A stretch of 64,000 bases of DNA. Origin: Armigeres subalbatus (Eukaryota; Arthropoda; Insecta; Diptera; Culicidae). Under the pieces are notes generated by a model that was not told the origin of the DNA, did no database searches, and saw nothing but the letters and a program-made list of their open reading frames with translations. Made by a program: the position numbers and the translations under genes. Positions 32,851-43,570 of the stretch are shown here, piece after piece (the stretch's first letter is position 1; every line of letters starts with the position of its first letter). The stretch lies in the NCBI RefSeq assembly GCF_024139115.2, contig NC_085139.1:9891533-9955532 (forward strand), given 5' to 3'.

Positions 32851-34197
32851 TCTTTAAAAGTGACGTATGCGCCACTTTAGAACATACATGTTTTCCATTT
32901 TTCTATTAACCCTTATGCACCCAACAAAAAAAACGCACGTGGATGGCCGACAGGGTACCCGTATTCCCATAAATTGATATTCTCATAACATCAACAATTT
33001 TCAACCGATTTGGATAATTTTGACAGTTATGGAAACAGAAACTCATATACTTTTTGCCAATTGTCAAGGTTTACAAATTATGTCCATGGTTATACAAGAA
33101 ATCTTTTAAGTAAGGCTTAATAGTCTACACGCGTAACCAAAGGCAATTCAACTAGTTTCAAATATGCTACAAGATTTTTGCGCTTCTTAGAATTGAAGGT
33201 GTTCACAGTATATGCTTCGGGTAATGCATAAAATCCCTGAAGTGAGGACTTAGTCATCCGAGAAATCTTTGGAGTAAAGCCTAACGATCTACTCGCGTAA
33301 CCAAAGGCCTAATATCCAAATTCAAATACGATACATGCTCTTTGTGGTACTTAGCATAGAATGCGTTCACAGTATATGTTCCGAGTCATTCAAGAAATCT
33401 CCGTAGAAAGGCCTCAAGGTCTACACTCGTAACCATGGGTCTATGGACTTGTCTCAAAAGTGGTACATGCTCTTTGTGCTCCTTGAAATCAAATGCGATC
33501 ACTACATATGTTCTGCGCTACCGAAGAAATCTCCCGGATAAGTCCTCAGTCATACAAGAAATCTCTGTTGAAAGGCTATAGGGTCTACACGCGTAACCGA
33601 AGGTCTGTCAATTGGCATGTCCTTAGTACTATCACAACATATGTACTGCAAAACCTCATTTTGCGCCCAAAACGAGGGAGCGTAAATGGAATCAGAGCGT
33701 AAAAAGAGGGAGGGCTATTTCGAATTAAGGGCGTAAAAAAGGAAGCGTTATTTGGAATTTTGAGCGTAAAAAAAGGGAGCGCTATTTGGAATTTGGAGCG
33801 CAAAAAAATTTGCCATCTTTTGGGTAAGCAAAGTTTGATATTTAACATACTTTTAGTCTTAAGATGCGTCTTTTACCATGGTCGTTCAATTTTTGGAGTG
33901 CCGAGGCCTTTAGATGCCGAGAAATCAAGAAGTCGTAAGGCAGTGCAGATCCTTGATGACGCACAGTAAGACGTTCATCATCATTTTCAAGTATTTAAAG
34001 TTTTTCGAGATCCTCCTGGTGCTTGGCCTATGTTTTTTGTGATACATATGTTCATGGTCATCCAAGAAAACCCTGGAAAAGGCCTTCAGGTCTACACGCG
34101 TAACCAAAGATCTTTTAGATTGTACATGCCCTTTGTGAAATGGAAAATATGCATGTTGTAAAATAGCTGTTACGTCACTTTTCCAGATTACGGCAGT
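32850..34197. mobile_element. TIR element, first copy (foldback-like arm with internal repeats)
   Basis: The left end CTACCGTAATCTTTAAAAGT and right end (opposite strand) CTGCCGTAATCTGGAAAAGT are inverted repeats followed by GACGTA. Inside are degenerate tandem units of about 135-160 bp marked by GTCTACACGCGTAACC at about 33124, 33286, 33420, 33581 and 34090. No transposase is visible. A second partial copy in the opposite orientation lies at 35690-36390. Confidence 0.6.
33664..33812. repeat. Short GGAGCGTAAAAA minisatellite
   Basis: About four imperfect units of 35-45 bp containing GAGCGTAAAAAAAGGGAGCG and CTATTTGGAATT. Confidence 0.7.
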
Positions 34198-35690
34198 GCA
34201 AATATATCAAGATGAGGTCTTGTTTATTCTTCAATAACTGCCTAGAGCTAATGACAACAACTTGAACTACTTGAAATGCAAACATATACCTAGAGCCTTC
34301 CGTTCGTGGGTTGATCTGCAGATAATTCCTCTATAGAGTTCATAGACTACCTAGTACCATAGCAAAAACTACTTGGAATGCATACATTCACTCAGATGTG
34401 GTTGCAAAACAACTATTTTTTCAATTATTGGCTCCATCATGGAGGTTGATCAGCAGGTCTTGACCTCGATTTTATCAAGTTTTCGACCCAATTTTCCGCA
34501 AACAACAATGATTTGCACGAAATAACTTTTACCGCCTGTAACTTATTATGAATCATTTATGAGTACTTGGCAAGAAGCTTGTAAGTCTCTTCGACAATAA
34601 ATTACAGGTTTCATTCACGTATTTTGCCTTTCCAAGCCATAATCTGATTCATATTTGCGAAGCAAATAAATTTGAAATAAAAACTGTTCCGATTTTGTAA
34701 CATTTTCTACTTTATCACCCCAAAATTCACCAAGGGGGTGATAAAATCGGGATATTACTGTACCAAGAAGGGGTCACACAAAGTGTGTAATGTTCAATAA
34801 TTGCATTCATTACGGAGCCCACGACAAGGAAAATAACTATTTAAAATACAAACATATCCCAAGAAAGGGTCTCACAACTTGTTTATTTTCAAATAACTGC
34901 CTCCACTAAGGAGGTTGATCCACCGACCTTGACTCTATGGAGTTCATAGACTAGCTGGAGCCCAAAACAAAAACTACTTGGAATACAAACATATATCACG
35001 ATGGGGTTACAAAACTTGTTTATTCTTCGATAACTGCCTACATTACGGAGATTGATCCACAGACCTTGACTATATGGAGCTCGTAGACTACCTGGAACCA
35101 ATGACAACAACAAGACCTACTTGGAACACAAACATATACTAAGAAGGCGTACCACAGCTTGATTATTCTTCTATAACTGCATCCGTTACGGAGGTTGATC
35201 CATAGACCTTGACTCTATGGAGTTCATAGACTACCTGGAGCCCACGACGGCAACAAAAACTACTTGGAATACAAACATATACCAAGAAGGGGTCACGCAA
35301 CTTGCTTATTCTTCTAGACCTGCCTCCATTACGGAGATTGATCCGAAGGTCTTGACTGAATGGAGTTCGTAGACTACCTGGAATTCACGACAACAACAAG
35401 AACTACATGAAAGATAAACATATACCAAGAAGGGGTCACACACTTGTTTATTCTTCAATAACTGCCTCCAGTACGGAGGTTGATCCACAGACCTCGCATC
35501 CATGGAGTTCGTGGACTACCTGCAGTCCACGACAACAAGAACTACTTGGAATACAAACATAAACCAATAACTACATCCATTACGGAGGTTGATCCACAGA
35601 CCTTGACTATATGGAGTTCGTAGACTACCTGGAATCAATGACAACAACAAGAACTACTTGGAATGTGAACATGTTTTAAGAAGAGGTCAT
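34190..35690. repeat. Minisatellite of about 143 bp, 8-10 diverged units
   Basis: The landmark ACAAACATAT occurs at about 34848, 34984, 35128, 35271, 35414 (ATAAACATAT) and 35552, a spacing of 136-144 bp. Each unit carries GGAGGTTGATCCACAGACC, TATGGAGTTCATAGACTACC and ACTACTTGGAATAC. The first units (34200-34480) are more diverged, and an unrelated stretch lies at about 34480-34760. Confidence 0.85.
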
Positions 35691-36390
35691 TGGATGAGAT
35701 TTATTGGATGACCCGGAACGTATACTGTGAAAGCAATTTGCACGATAGACCTTTGGTTACGCTAGCAGACCTTATGATTTTAATTCAGGGATTTTTTGGA
35801 TGACTTGGGCCTTACTCCAGGGGTTTTGGAGACCCAGAACATATACCGTAAACACCGACTATTCTAAGAAGAGCAATGAGCATGTAATATATTTGAAACT
35901 GGTCGATAGTCCTTTGGTCACGCGTGTGGACTCTCAAGCCTTACTTCAAAGATTTCTTGTATAACCATGGAAAAAGCTGTAAACCTTGATAATGGGCAAA
36001 AACTATATGAGTTTCTGTTTCCAAAACTGTCAAAATAATCTATATCGGTTGAAAATTGTTGAAGTTATGGAAATATCAATTTATGGGAACACGGGTACTC
36101 TGTCGGCCATCCACGTGGTAAAAAAAATCAGATGCCCCTCCCAACGTCCCTCCTCACTGTATCAACGTGATTTTCTCACAGATGCTACATTTTATGGAGT
36201 TCTTAGATGTCACCGAGTTTCAGCTTTCAGCTATAAAAAGACATTGAAATATCACCACTTGAAGTTGAAAAAGGAACACGTGTACCCTGTCGGCCGCATA
36301 AGGGTTAAAGAGCACAATGAGTACTACTTGTCAACATAATTTTTGGAAAATGGCGTATACGTCAGTTTGCCAGATTACGGCAGTGAATTC
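35690..36390. mobile_element. TIR element, second copy, inverted and partial
   Basis: Read on the opposite strand this matches 32850-33250 closely. Shared blocks include the terminus CTGCCGTAATCTGG, CCCTTATGCGGCCGACAGGG, CACGTGGATGGCCGACAG and AATTTTCAACCGAT. Together with 32850-34197 it gives long inverted arms around the 143-bp minisatellite. Confidence 0.65.
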
Positions 36391-38230
36391 CCCCTAGAAT
36401 GCATTCTGAATTCCCTCATGAATTCATCTTGACTTCCCCCCGAAATTCATTCTGAATTCCCCAGAGAATTTTTCGCGGAGTAACTTCAGGAATGTTGGAG
36501 TTCTTTCAGGAAATCCCACAGGAATTACTCCAAACATTCTTTTCGAAGCTCCTCCAAAAATGACTGCTTCCTCCAGGATTTCTTCCTGCAGCTTTTCCAG
36601 AAATTCCTCCTGCAGGGATTCCTCCTGTAGTTCCTTAAGGAATTTTTTTTTCAGGGATTCCTCTAAACGTCTTATATTACTAATTATACCTGATGTTCAT
36701 CCAGGATATCCTTTTGGAGTTCTTACGGGAATCCTCCAGATATTACTGCTGATGTTACTACAGAAAATACTCCTTGAGTTCCTCTGGAAACTACTTCTGG
36801 ATTTCCTCCTAGAACTTCTCTCTGATTTTTTCTGGAATTCTTTCAAATATGTCTCCTTTGCTTTCAGGAGCGCGAAGTTCTTTCAGGAATTCTTCTCGAA
36901 GTTCCTTCTTGGAGTTCCTCCAGCAATTCATCCAGTAATTCCTCCTGGAGCTCCCCATGGAGTTTCTTCAAAAGTTCATCTATGAGTCTTTCCAGAAATT
37001 TATCTTAGAGTTACTCCAGGAATTCTTGGAATAACTCACGCTTGTTGGAATTCAGAATTAATTCCTCGAGGAATTGAGAAAGATTTTTTTGGGGACATTC
37101 AGAATGAATTCCTGGGGGAATTCAGAATCTATTCCTGGGGGAATTTAGAATTAATTCTTGTAGGAATTCAGGATGAACTCCTGGGGGAACTTAGAATGAA
37201 TGTCTGGAGGATTTCTGGATGAATTCCTGGAGAAATTCAGGGCGAATTCCTGGATGAGATCTTCAGAAGCAATTTCTGGAGAAGCTCCAAGAAGAATTTT
37301 CCGGGAAACTCCAGGAAAAATTCCTACAGGAGCTCAAAAAAGAATTCATGGATGAACCCAGGAGATTCCTGTATAATTTTTGACGGAATCCCAGGAGTAA
37401 TATTTAGAAAAACTCCAAAAGAAAATGATGAAAAAATAGCAAAAGAAATTTCTAGAGGAATTCCAAGAGAGTTTCCTTTAGTACGAACATGTTCTCTAGG
37501 AGGAATTTCGAAGGAAGATCAGGAGGTATCTATGGAGCAATTCCATGAGGGATGCTTAAAAAATCTTTGAGAGGAATTCCTGGCCTAAGATGAATCTCTG
37601 GATGAACTTCGGGAAGAATTTCATAATGGATGTTCGGGGAGAATTTCTTGACTAGCATTAGGAGAAATTTCTGGATGAACTGCAGGAGGAAGGCCGGAAG
37701 AAGTTCTTCAATGAATTCCTCCTGCAATTCTGGAGTTCTGTCTAAAGTTCCTCCTGGAATTCCTTTAGACGATTCTCTTGGAGTTCTTCCAGAAGGTCCT
37801 TCGGGAATAGTTCCGGCAATTTCCTACATAAATTCCTCTTGAAATTCCTCCAGAATTTCATCTTGGATCTAGTCAATCTTTCTAGAATTCCTTTAAGAGA
37901 TCCTCCACGAACTAACATAAGTTCCTCCTCAAATTTATCCTGAACTTCTTCCTTGAAATCCTACAGCCGTTTTGTTTCAAATTTCTCTGAGAGTTCCTCC
38001 TGGAACTGCTCTAGGAATTATTCTTAAACTTTCTCCAAATATTTCTGCTGGAAGAAACCTCTAATGGAAATCCTCCTGGAACTACTTAGGGAATTTCTGC
38101 AGGAATTCACATATTTATCCTGGAATTCTTTCAGGTATTCATCATCGAATTCCTGCGGTAACTACTTCAGCAATATCTCCCAGAGATTCCTTTCAGAATT
38201 CTACTAGGTTTCAGGAGCATCGCTGCAGCA
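36365..38230. repeat. Strand-switching GGAATTCC low-complexity tract
   Basis: Nearly 1.9 kb of degenerate TTCCTCCAGGAATTCC-type sequence without fixed period. 36370-37020 is mostly TTCCTCC-oriented, 37030-37720 the inverted GGAGGAATTC orientation, and 37720-38230 TTCCTCC again. Open frames here (36560-36985, 37352-37570) only translate the repeat. Confidence 0.8.
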
Positions 38231-38566
38231 TCTTCAATGGGAATCCTTCCAAAAATTCAACTTAAATGTTTTTGGGTCTTCACTGAAAGCCCTTCCTATC
38301 TAAATAAAATAAATTCCCCATAATTTCAAAAGAACACCCTCAGATCATCGGAATTAATAAAAACTTCCCTAGAATTAAAGAAGGAACTCTTCGGCCCTTA
38401 AAAATTACTCAGAGTTACATATAAGCTGTTGATATTACTGGAGGATTTTCTAAAATTACTTCAGGATTTCCGAGGATTCTTTTTGAATATGGCTTTTTCC
38501 GAAATTTCCAGTGTTATCAGTTTTTTGGGGAGTTTTTGAGGAAGTTTGTTTGGGGAGTTTGTTCGT

Positions 38567-38784
38567 GGGGCCCCCCTCAGCCGTGCGTGAAGACGCCGGT
38601 CTAGGCAATTTTCGAATTGGAATTGAAACAATATCATCGTGCTAGCCTCATGATATACGAATGCAAAAATGGGAACCTGGCTTTGAAACCTCGCAGTTAA
38701 TAACTGTGGAAGTGCTGAATGAACACTAAGCTGCGAGGCGGCACTGTCCCAGTGTGGGGATGTAATGCCAATAAGAAGAAGAAG
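38567..38784 (+). mobile_element. Feilai SINE, internally deleted
   Basis: Starts GGGGCCCCCCTCAGCCGTGCG, then skips the tRNA B-box segment and resumes CCGGTCTAGGCAATTTTC. The body GTGCTAGCCTCATGATATAC, GAAACCTCGCAG and GTCCCAGTGTGGGGATGTAA is complete to the AAGAAGAAGAAG tail. Confidence 0.9.
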
Positions 38785-40360
38785 ACGTTCGAAGAAATAA
38801 TTGATGATAATTCAGTGTGTTTTTGGTGGAATTACAACAAGAACCTTTCAAATTTATCCCAGACTGATTGTTTATGTGCAAATTGTGGTATCTGGTAGCT
38901 GTCTGTCTGCCTGTTTTGGTTAGGCAGAACGGCAACTACCCAAGCCGTTCCTGGGTGGACAATAGGCAAAATAACAGCGATTTCAACAATGCTGTTCTAC
39001 TAAAATTTCAATTTCTGTTCGCTTCATACTCCTATTTATACTGTTCTTCATTGTTGCGCTCGCTCTTTACTTTGAGCTGTTGTACTCACCGATAAATGCC
39101 AATAAATCAATAATGATTGAGTCATGTACGGTGATCGTAAAACTTTCCCAATTGTTTTGTTCTGCTAAAGAACGATCCATAACGTAGGTATATCACGCGG
39201 AAATTGGCAATATTCAAACTGCCGCCTCCCTTCGTCACGATATTTGCATTGAACATCTAAAATCGTCATATTTTTAGAAACACATTAGGTTTTGTTGTGG
39301 AAGGATCCTGAATTTAAATTATTGGAATTCATATTCTTTGAAATCACAAAACAATCCTTAGATTTTCATGGCTGAACTATGATTCATCCAAACGTTTTCC
39401 TGCTCCATATAATTTTGCATTCAAGCAGTGTGGTACAACTTGCATGCAACATGCTGGATGGCCACAGACTGCAAAAAACGTGAAACGGAACTATCCGGCT
39501 GGTTCTCAGAGGCCGTTACGTGAAAATATAATCTGCCTTCATTGACGATTTTTGCCATCCAATCAAGAAATTTGGTTGAACAATCGCTGGAATCAAATTT
39601 CTCAAAGTTGCCGTTCCACGTTTTTTTGCGACATTGGTACTTTACGTTACAAATCTTGGCTCGGTTCTTGTAACATTAAAATTTCTAAATTATTTTAATA
39701 GATGTATGCAAAGAGTAATGACTAGTAAATACGTTAATCACATTCCTTTAATCCACCGAGTCGAAAGTAGTAATAAACACAAAAATAAAACAGATATTGC
39801 TCAGTTTTCGAAGGAGTTCCTGGAAGAATTTCTACAGTAACTCCCTGAGTAACTTCCGAAACGATTCATGGGGAATTTCCTAGGGAAGATCATAAGCAAC
39901 ATCCAGGGTTTGCAGAAATCGCTCTTAATAGATAACGAACAACGATAAAAGAGAGGCAAAAACTGTTCCGAATAATAACAAGCCATGATAACAAATTTAT
40001 CAAACTTGTATACAGTTGCGAAAAAACAGAATCGGATAGGCAGCCCCCACAGAAAAATGATGATTTTCGCTTTGTTTTCGCTCCTTTCGTGTTGGTTACT
40101 GCACAGCTGTGTAGAACAAGTTGAAATGCATCATCAGAGTCAGTGCTCCCCACATTTGGAGCTTTCTAAAAGAAATTTATCATGGGGTATAACATCCCGA
40201 ATCAGTCCTCTATCATGACAGCTTGCAAAAAATGTTTCTCGCGGTATGCTACATATCGTATATGTATACAGAGATGATAAGTTAGAGACTTGCTCTTTCT
40301 CTTTAGGATTCAATCCCTGACAACATAGACCTGTGCAGCGGTTCATTAAATTCACTCACC
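38785..40360. other. Unclassified DNA, one inverted-repeat element candidate
   Basis: No gene was recognised. GCAAAAAACGTGAAACGGAAC (39471-39491) and GTTCCACGTTTTTTTGC (39614-39630) are imperfectly inverted, about 145 bp apart, and could be a small MITE. A GGAATTCC-type patch lies at 39806-39890. Confidence 0.4.
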
Positions 40361-40373
40361 CGATGGATTTTGA

Positions 40374-40441
40374 CATTTGAGCGGGTCGTCTTCTCGAACA
40401 AAAGTTCATTTTGCGTTCATTATGCGACCCGCTCAAACGTC
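40374..40441. repeat. 68-bp inverted repeat
   Basis: TTTGAGCGGGTCG (40377-40389) is the exact inverse of CGACCCGCTCAAA at 40425-40437, enclosing 35 bp. It may be a miniature element or a fragment of one. Confidence 0.6.
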
Positions 40442-40556
40442 ATAATTTCTTGGAAGAGTTCATTTTGCGTTAGTCTATCTGTAGCAAGTTGCTTAAGAAT
40501 TTTTGGAGGGAGTCCAATCGTAAACAACAATGCCGGTAAACGTCAAGACTTATGGA

Positions 40557-40953
40557 ACGTACACACGGTCAAGCAGTTTGACCAACATTGACTCCACCTC
40601 TCGTTTATTCAGACATCCATCAAGTTTTACCAACAGCGGCACGAACATTCAATTTATTCGACCAACAATATCACACACGAACGACCGAAGTGCCAACTTG
40701 AGCATCAACCATCAAAAAATATATGGGGGTTTGTGCAACTTCACTACAAATGCTCAAACATGTTCGGCGAACCATGGCTCCACCCCCGACAACTCAAACC
40801 AAAATCAAACCGTTTTAATTTTTTCCAACCGAGCCGCTAACTGTCTAATGGTTGTTCGAACAACTTCACACACGTTCAAACAAAGCAGCAACCGAAGCGT
40901 TTTCTTGGGGGCGGAGTCAATGTTCGTCAAACTGCTTGACTGGTGTGTACGTA
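40557..40953. mobile_element. MITE of about 400 bp with 40-bp TIRs
   Basis: ACGTACACACGGTCAAGCAG with TTTGACCAACATTGACTCC at the left end matches, inverted, 40914-40953 with few mismatches. The interior is non-coding, rich in CGAACAACTT/TTCGACCAACA motifs. No clear TSD was seen. Confidence 0.75.
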
Positions 40954-41312
40954 GCATTAGACAGTGCCTTATTGATGGTATCACTTTTTGCGTAGAACAT
41001 GTTTCAAGTTTCCCGCTACTGCCCGCTTTGCCTACTTACCACACAAATACACTGTACTGTACGCCTCTTGCTAACCGCGGTCAACGTGTGGTCATCGAAC
41101 AAAACGACAATCTGCATCCCGTTTCAACCTGTTTTGTATTTTTGTTTCCCCTTAGCCTACTTCTACCCAACTTAAAACCACTTTACAATCTACCATGGCA
41201 CACTTGACCTTCCCCAACCACTCGGATGCAGCCAATAGGCAAAAAATCGCCTCAAAAGTCACTCAGCGACCAAACACGAGCAGCCAGTCATGGTCCGTTT
41301 ATTTCCCGTTTC

Positions 41313-41474
41313 TCAGTTTCCGTTCTCGTTTTCCGGATAGTCCTCCTCGTACTCCTCGGGCTCACCCGGGGCACCATCGTCCTCCTCCTCGCCGTATTCG
41401 CTCTCGTTTTCCGTCCCCGTGACGTCCGGTAGGTAGTCTTTGTGCGGTGGCGATGGCATTGCCGGTTCCTGATA
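41313..41474 (-). CDS. Collagen-like gene, last coding exon
   Basis: Final 53 codons plus stop (TGA at 41313-41315). The acceptor TTTTCAG ends at 41475 and the exon opens in phase 0 with YQEPAMPSPPHKDYLPDV, then a strongly acidic tail rich in Glu, Asp and Tyr (SEYGEEEDDGAPGEPEEY) ending ENENGN. An AATAAA lies 10 bases past the stop (41298-41303 on plus). The acidic C-terminus is not collagenous; it may be a cytoplasmic or secreted tail. The exon choice rests on splice sites, phase and reading-frame continuity. Confidence 0.8.
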   Translation of the reverse strand, partial: YQEPAMPSPPHKDYLPDVTGTENESEYGEEEDDGAPGEPEEYEEDYPENENGN

Positions 41475-41542
41475 CTGAAAAGTGGAACAAAACGAAAAAT
41501 TCATACGGACAAATGTTGGCGCAATGTGAATGCGGATCTTAC

Positions 41543-41743
41543 CACTTTGGGTGCCCGCCAACCACATCCCGGCAGCGGCAGGCCATCCATTCCCAGTGGA
41601 CACGGCGCATCCAGGCCCGGCACGCCCTGGTCACCTTTGTCGCCGCGGTCTCCCTTACGGCCCCGTTTTCCGATGGGGCCTGGTTCGCCTTTGGTGCCCT
41701 TCTCGCCCAGCGGCCCCTCATGTCCCGGGATACCGTCCGTGCC
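41543..41743 (-). CDS. Collagen-like gene, penultimate exon (end of triple helix)
   Basis: 67 codons, phase 0 at both ends, between CTCTAG acceptor (41744-41749 on plus, inverted) and GTAAGA donor (41537-41542). It encodes 15 uninterrupted Gly-X-Y triplets starting [16 protein letters not shown], then leaves the helix as [17 protein letters not shown] with two cysteines that could cross-link chains. Collagens form trimeric helices in extracellular matrix or at the cell surface. The plus-strand open frames over this exon are shadows. The intron to the last exon is only 68 bp. Confidence 0.88.
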
Positions 41744-42781
41744 CTAGAGGAGATTTGGTTACAAAGAAACGTGTGGGGAAGTGCGGGCACAGAGTGGGCG
41801 AGGGCGCGCTTGATGGATGATGGAAACTCACACAGCGACTAACAGACTCAACACTTTTCTAATGTTTATCGGACAATACTTGAATTTCAAACCGTAATTA
41901 AAAAGTTAAGCGTACACTCTTCAGATTTCAACACATTTTCTTCGAGCGTTATGTCTGTTTGACTGTGGTGGTGTAGGCATGCAGGGAAATGAAACACGGG
42001 GGCAGATTGAAATGAATTGGTTCTGTATTTTTTTTTGTACACGAGTTTTCGTATTTACAGAAGAATATTTTATTTTTTCAATTACACTAGAAAGACATGA
42101 CTATAAGATGCTTGCTGCAGTTCTATAAATAATTATTACGAGCATTTACGTTTGTTATTTAACAGCCTTTTTATGTACAACAATTGCATTAAGTATCTGA
42201 GTAGCAAAATGCCATCCGGCGACCCCTCTGTTGAACTCTCGTAGCTGTTGGCCTTGATCCAGTATGTCCGGTCGTCATGGATGATGGCGGTTCTGTTTTT
42301 GTTTTGATTAGACAGCTCAAGTGCTGTCAATTAGTTTTCCGTCCGCTGCAAGAGTCAAGGCCAACCTCTGTCGGTGAGTGTTTTTCCGCTCATCATTAGC
42401 GGAGGATGGGGTTCTGGATGGCTTCCGTGCAAGTCAACCGTGGTTTAGAGTCGTAGAGAAGACTGACAAAAACCCATCTTCAACAGGCACAGTCTCCCTG
42501 TCGCTTATGAGGGCGTGCAGGGACGGTACAGATAGAAGCAACATTCATCATCCGAGAAAGTGGAGACAAGGATAGATAGGGAATCAATTTAGAGACACTT
42601 GACGCGTTTGATGATTGCTCTTGGTAGAGATGATGGTTTGAATTGAGGCATTGAGTGGAGACTCGGAGGCTGGGGAGTATTGTACACAGTGGTAGTAGAA
42701 GTGAGGTTTGTAATATCAGTAAGGGTACTCTCAATCGTCTGGTTTTTCACAAAACGTGCTTATACAAGAGAGGATATTTAC

Positions 42782-42862
42782 AGGCAATCCGGGATCACCT
42801 CTTTCTCCTTTGATGCCAGTTTCACCCTGTGCGCCCTTCATTCCATCCAAACCAGGGGGTCC
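42782..42862 (-). CDS. Collagen-like gene, upstream 81-bp exon
   Basis: Exactly nine Gly-X-Y triplets (GPPGLDGMKGAQGETGIKGE and on to GDPGLP), 81 bp, phase 0 at both ends. The acceptor CATCTAG adjoins 42862 and the donor GTAAAT adjoins 42782. It joins the next exon in frame across a 1038-bp intron without breaking the triplet register. Exons that are multiples of 9 bp are typical of collagens. Further 5' exons were not found in the window; the region above 42862 is intron-like and filled with transposons. Confidence 0.85.
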
Positions 42863-43570
42863 CTAGATGTAGAGTGGGAATAGATGAATAAATTACTTAA
42901 TTAATATCATTGGTGTTTTCGCTCTACCAAATTTTAATTCTAATATCAGTCCATACGTTTAGTGCCAGTTCAGTCTACGAGTGTCAATTTTGTGTTAATT
43001 AGAACCCATGTTAGTAATCATGCCCAATCCGTGACCCCCGTGCACATTGGTGTTAGTTAAATTTAAATACCTGTCATAAATTCAAGGCTTGCTCCGATAA
43101 TCTTCTCGATTTCCATTCCTTCGAACATGCAATGCAAATTTAATCACGCAGCAAGCGCATTAACAAAAGCAGCTTTTCCTCACTTAATTCCGCAATTTAT
43201 TGTTGCAACGCATCGCTTTAATGGTGGGCGTCGTTTGCCGCTTTTAAAATTCCATTTCATTTCATTAATTATATAATTTCAATTAAATGAGTTAGCGGAC
43301 TGCCACTCCCCCGGGACGGAAAGCCGAGGGAAAGCTGCAATTTGCTTTCGAATTTCACCGTCCCGCAACCCAGCCCAGGACTGCAGCAATTCGACAACGT
43401 GTGGCCAAAGCAAGACTTGGGCCAGGCTCGGAGCGTGGCTGTCGGTGCGGGGTGGTTGTTTTTCTTATGTTTTTACGAAGCACTTCCGGCGATCCTTCGA
43501 TGATGTTGCCGACGAAGAAAAGAGCGCTGGCGCTTATCTTTAACTGTAGGAAAGTTTTTTCTTTCTTTTT
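42863..43570. other. Intron-like host DNA upstream of the collagen exon
   Basis: Unclassified, partly AT-rich with ATTA-type motifs (43140-43290). No further Gly-X-Y exon was seen on the minus strand. Confidence 0.45.

Noticed and set aside
36560..37570. Leu/Phe-rich and Ser-rich open frames in the GGAATTCC tract
   Set aside because: They translate low-complexity DNA and change with its strand switches.
39471..39630. Definite MITE call
   Set aside because: The inverted repeats are imperfect and no TSD or family copy is available; kept only as a candidate in the region description.
41442..41842. Plus-strand Pro-rich open frames near 41450-41840
   Set aside because: They are antisense shadows of the Gly-X-Y exon on the minus strand.
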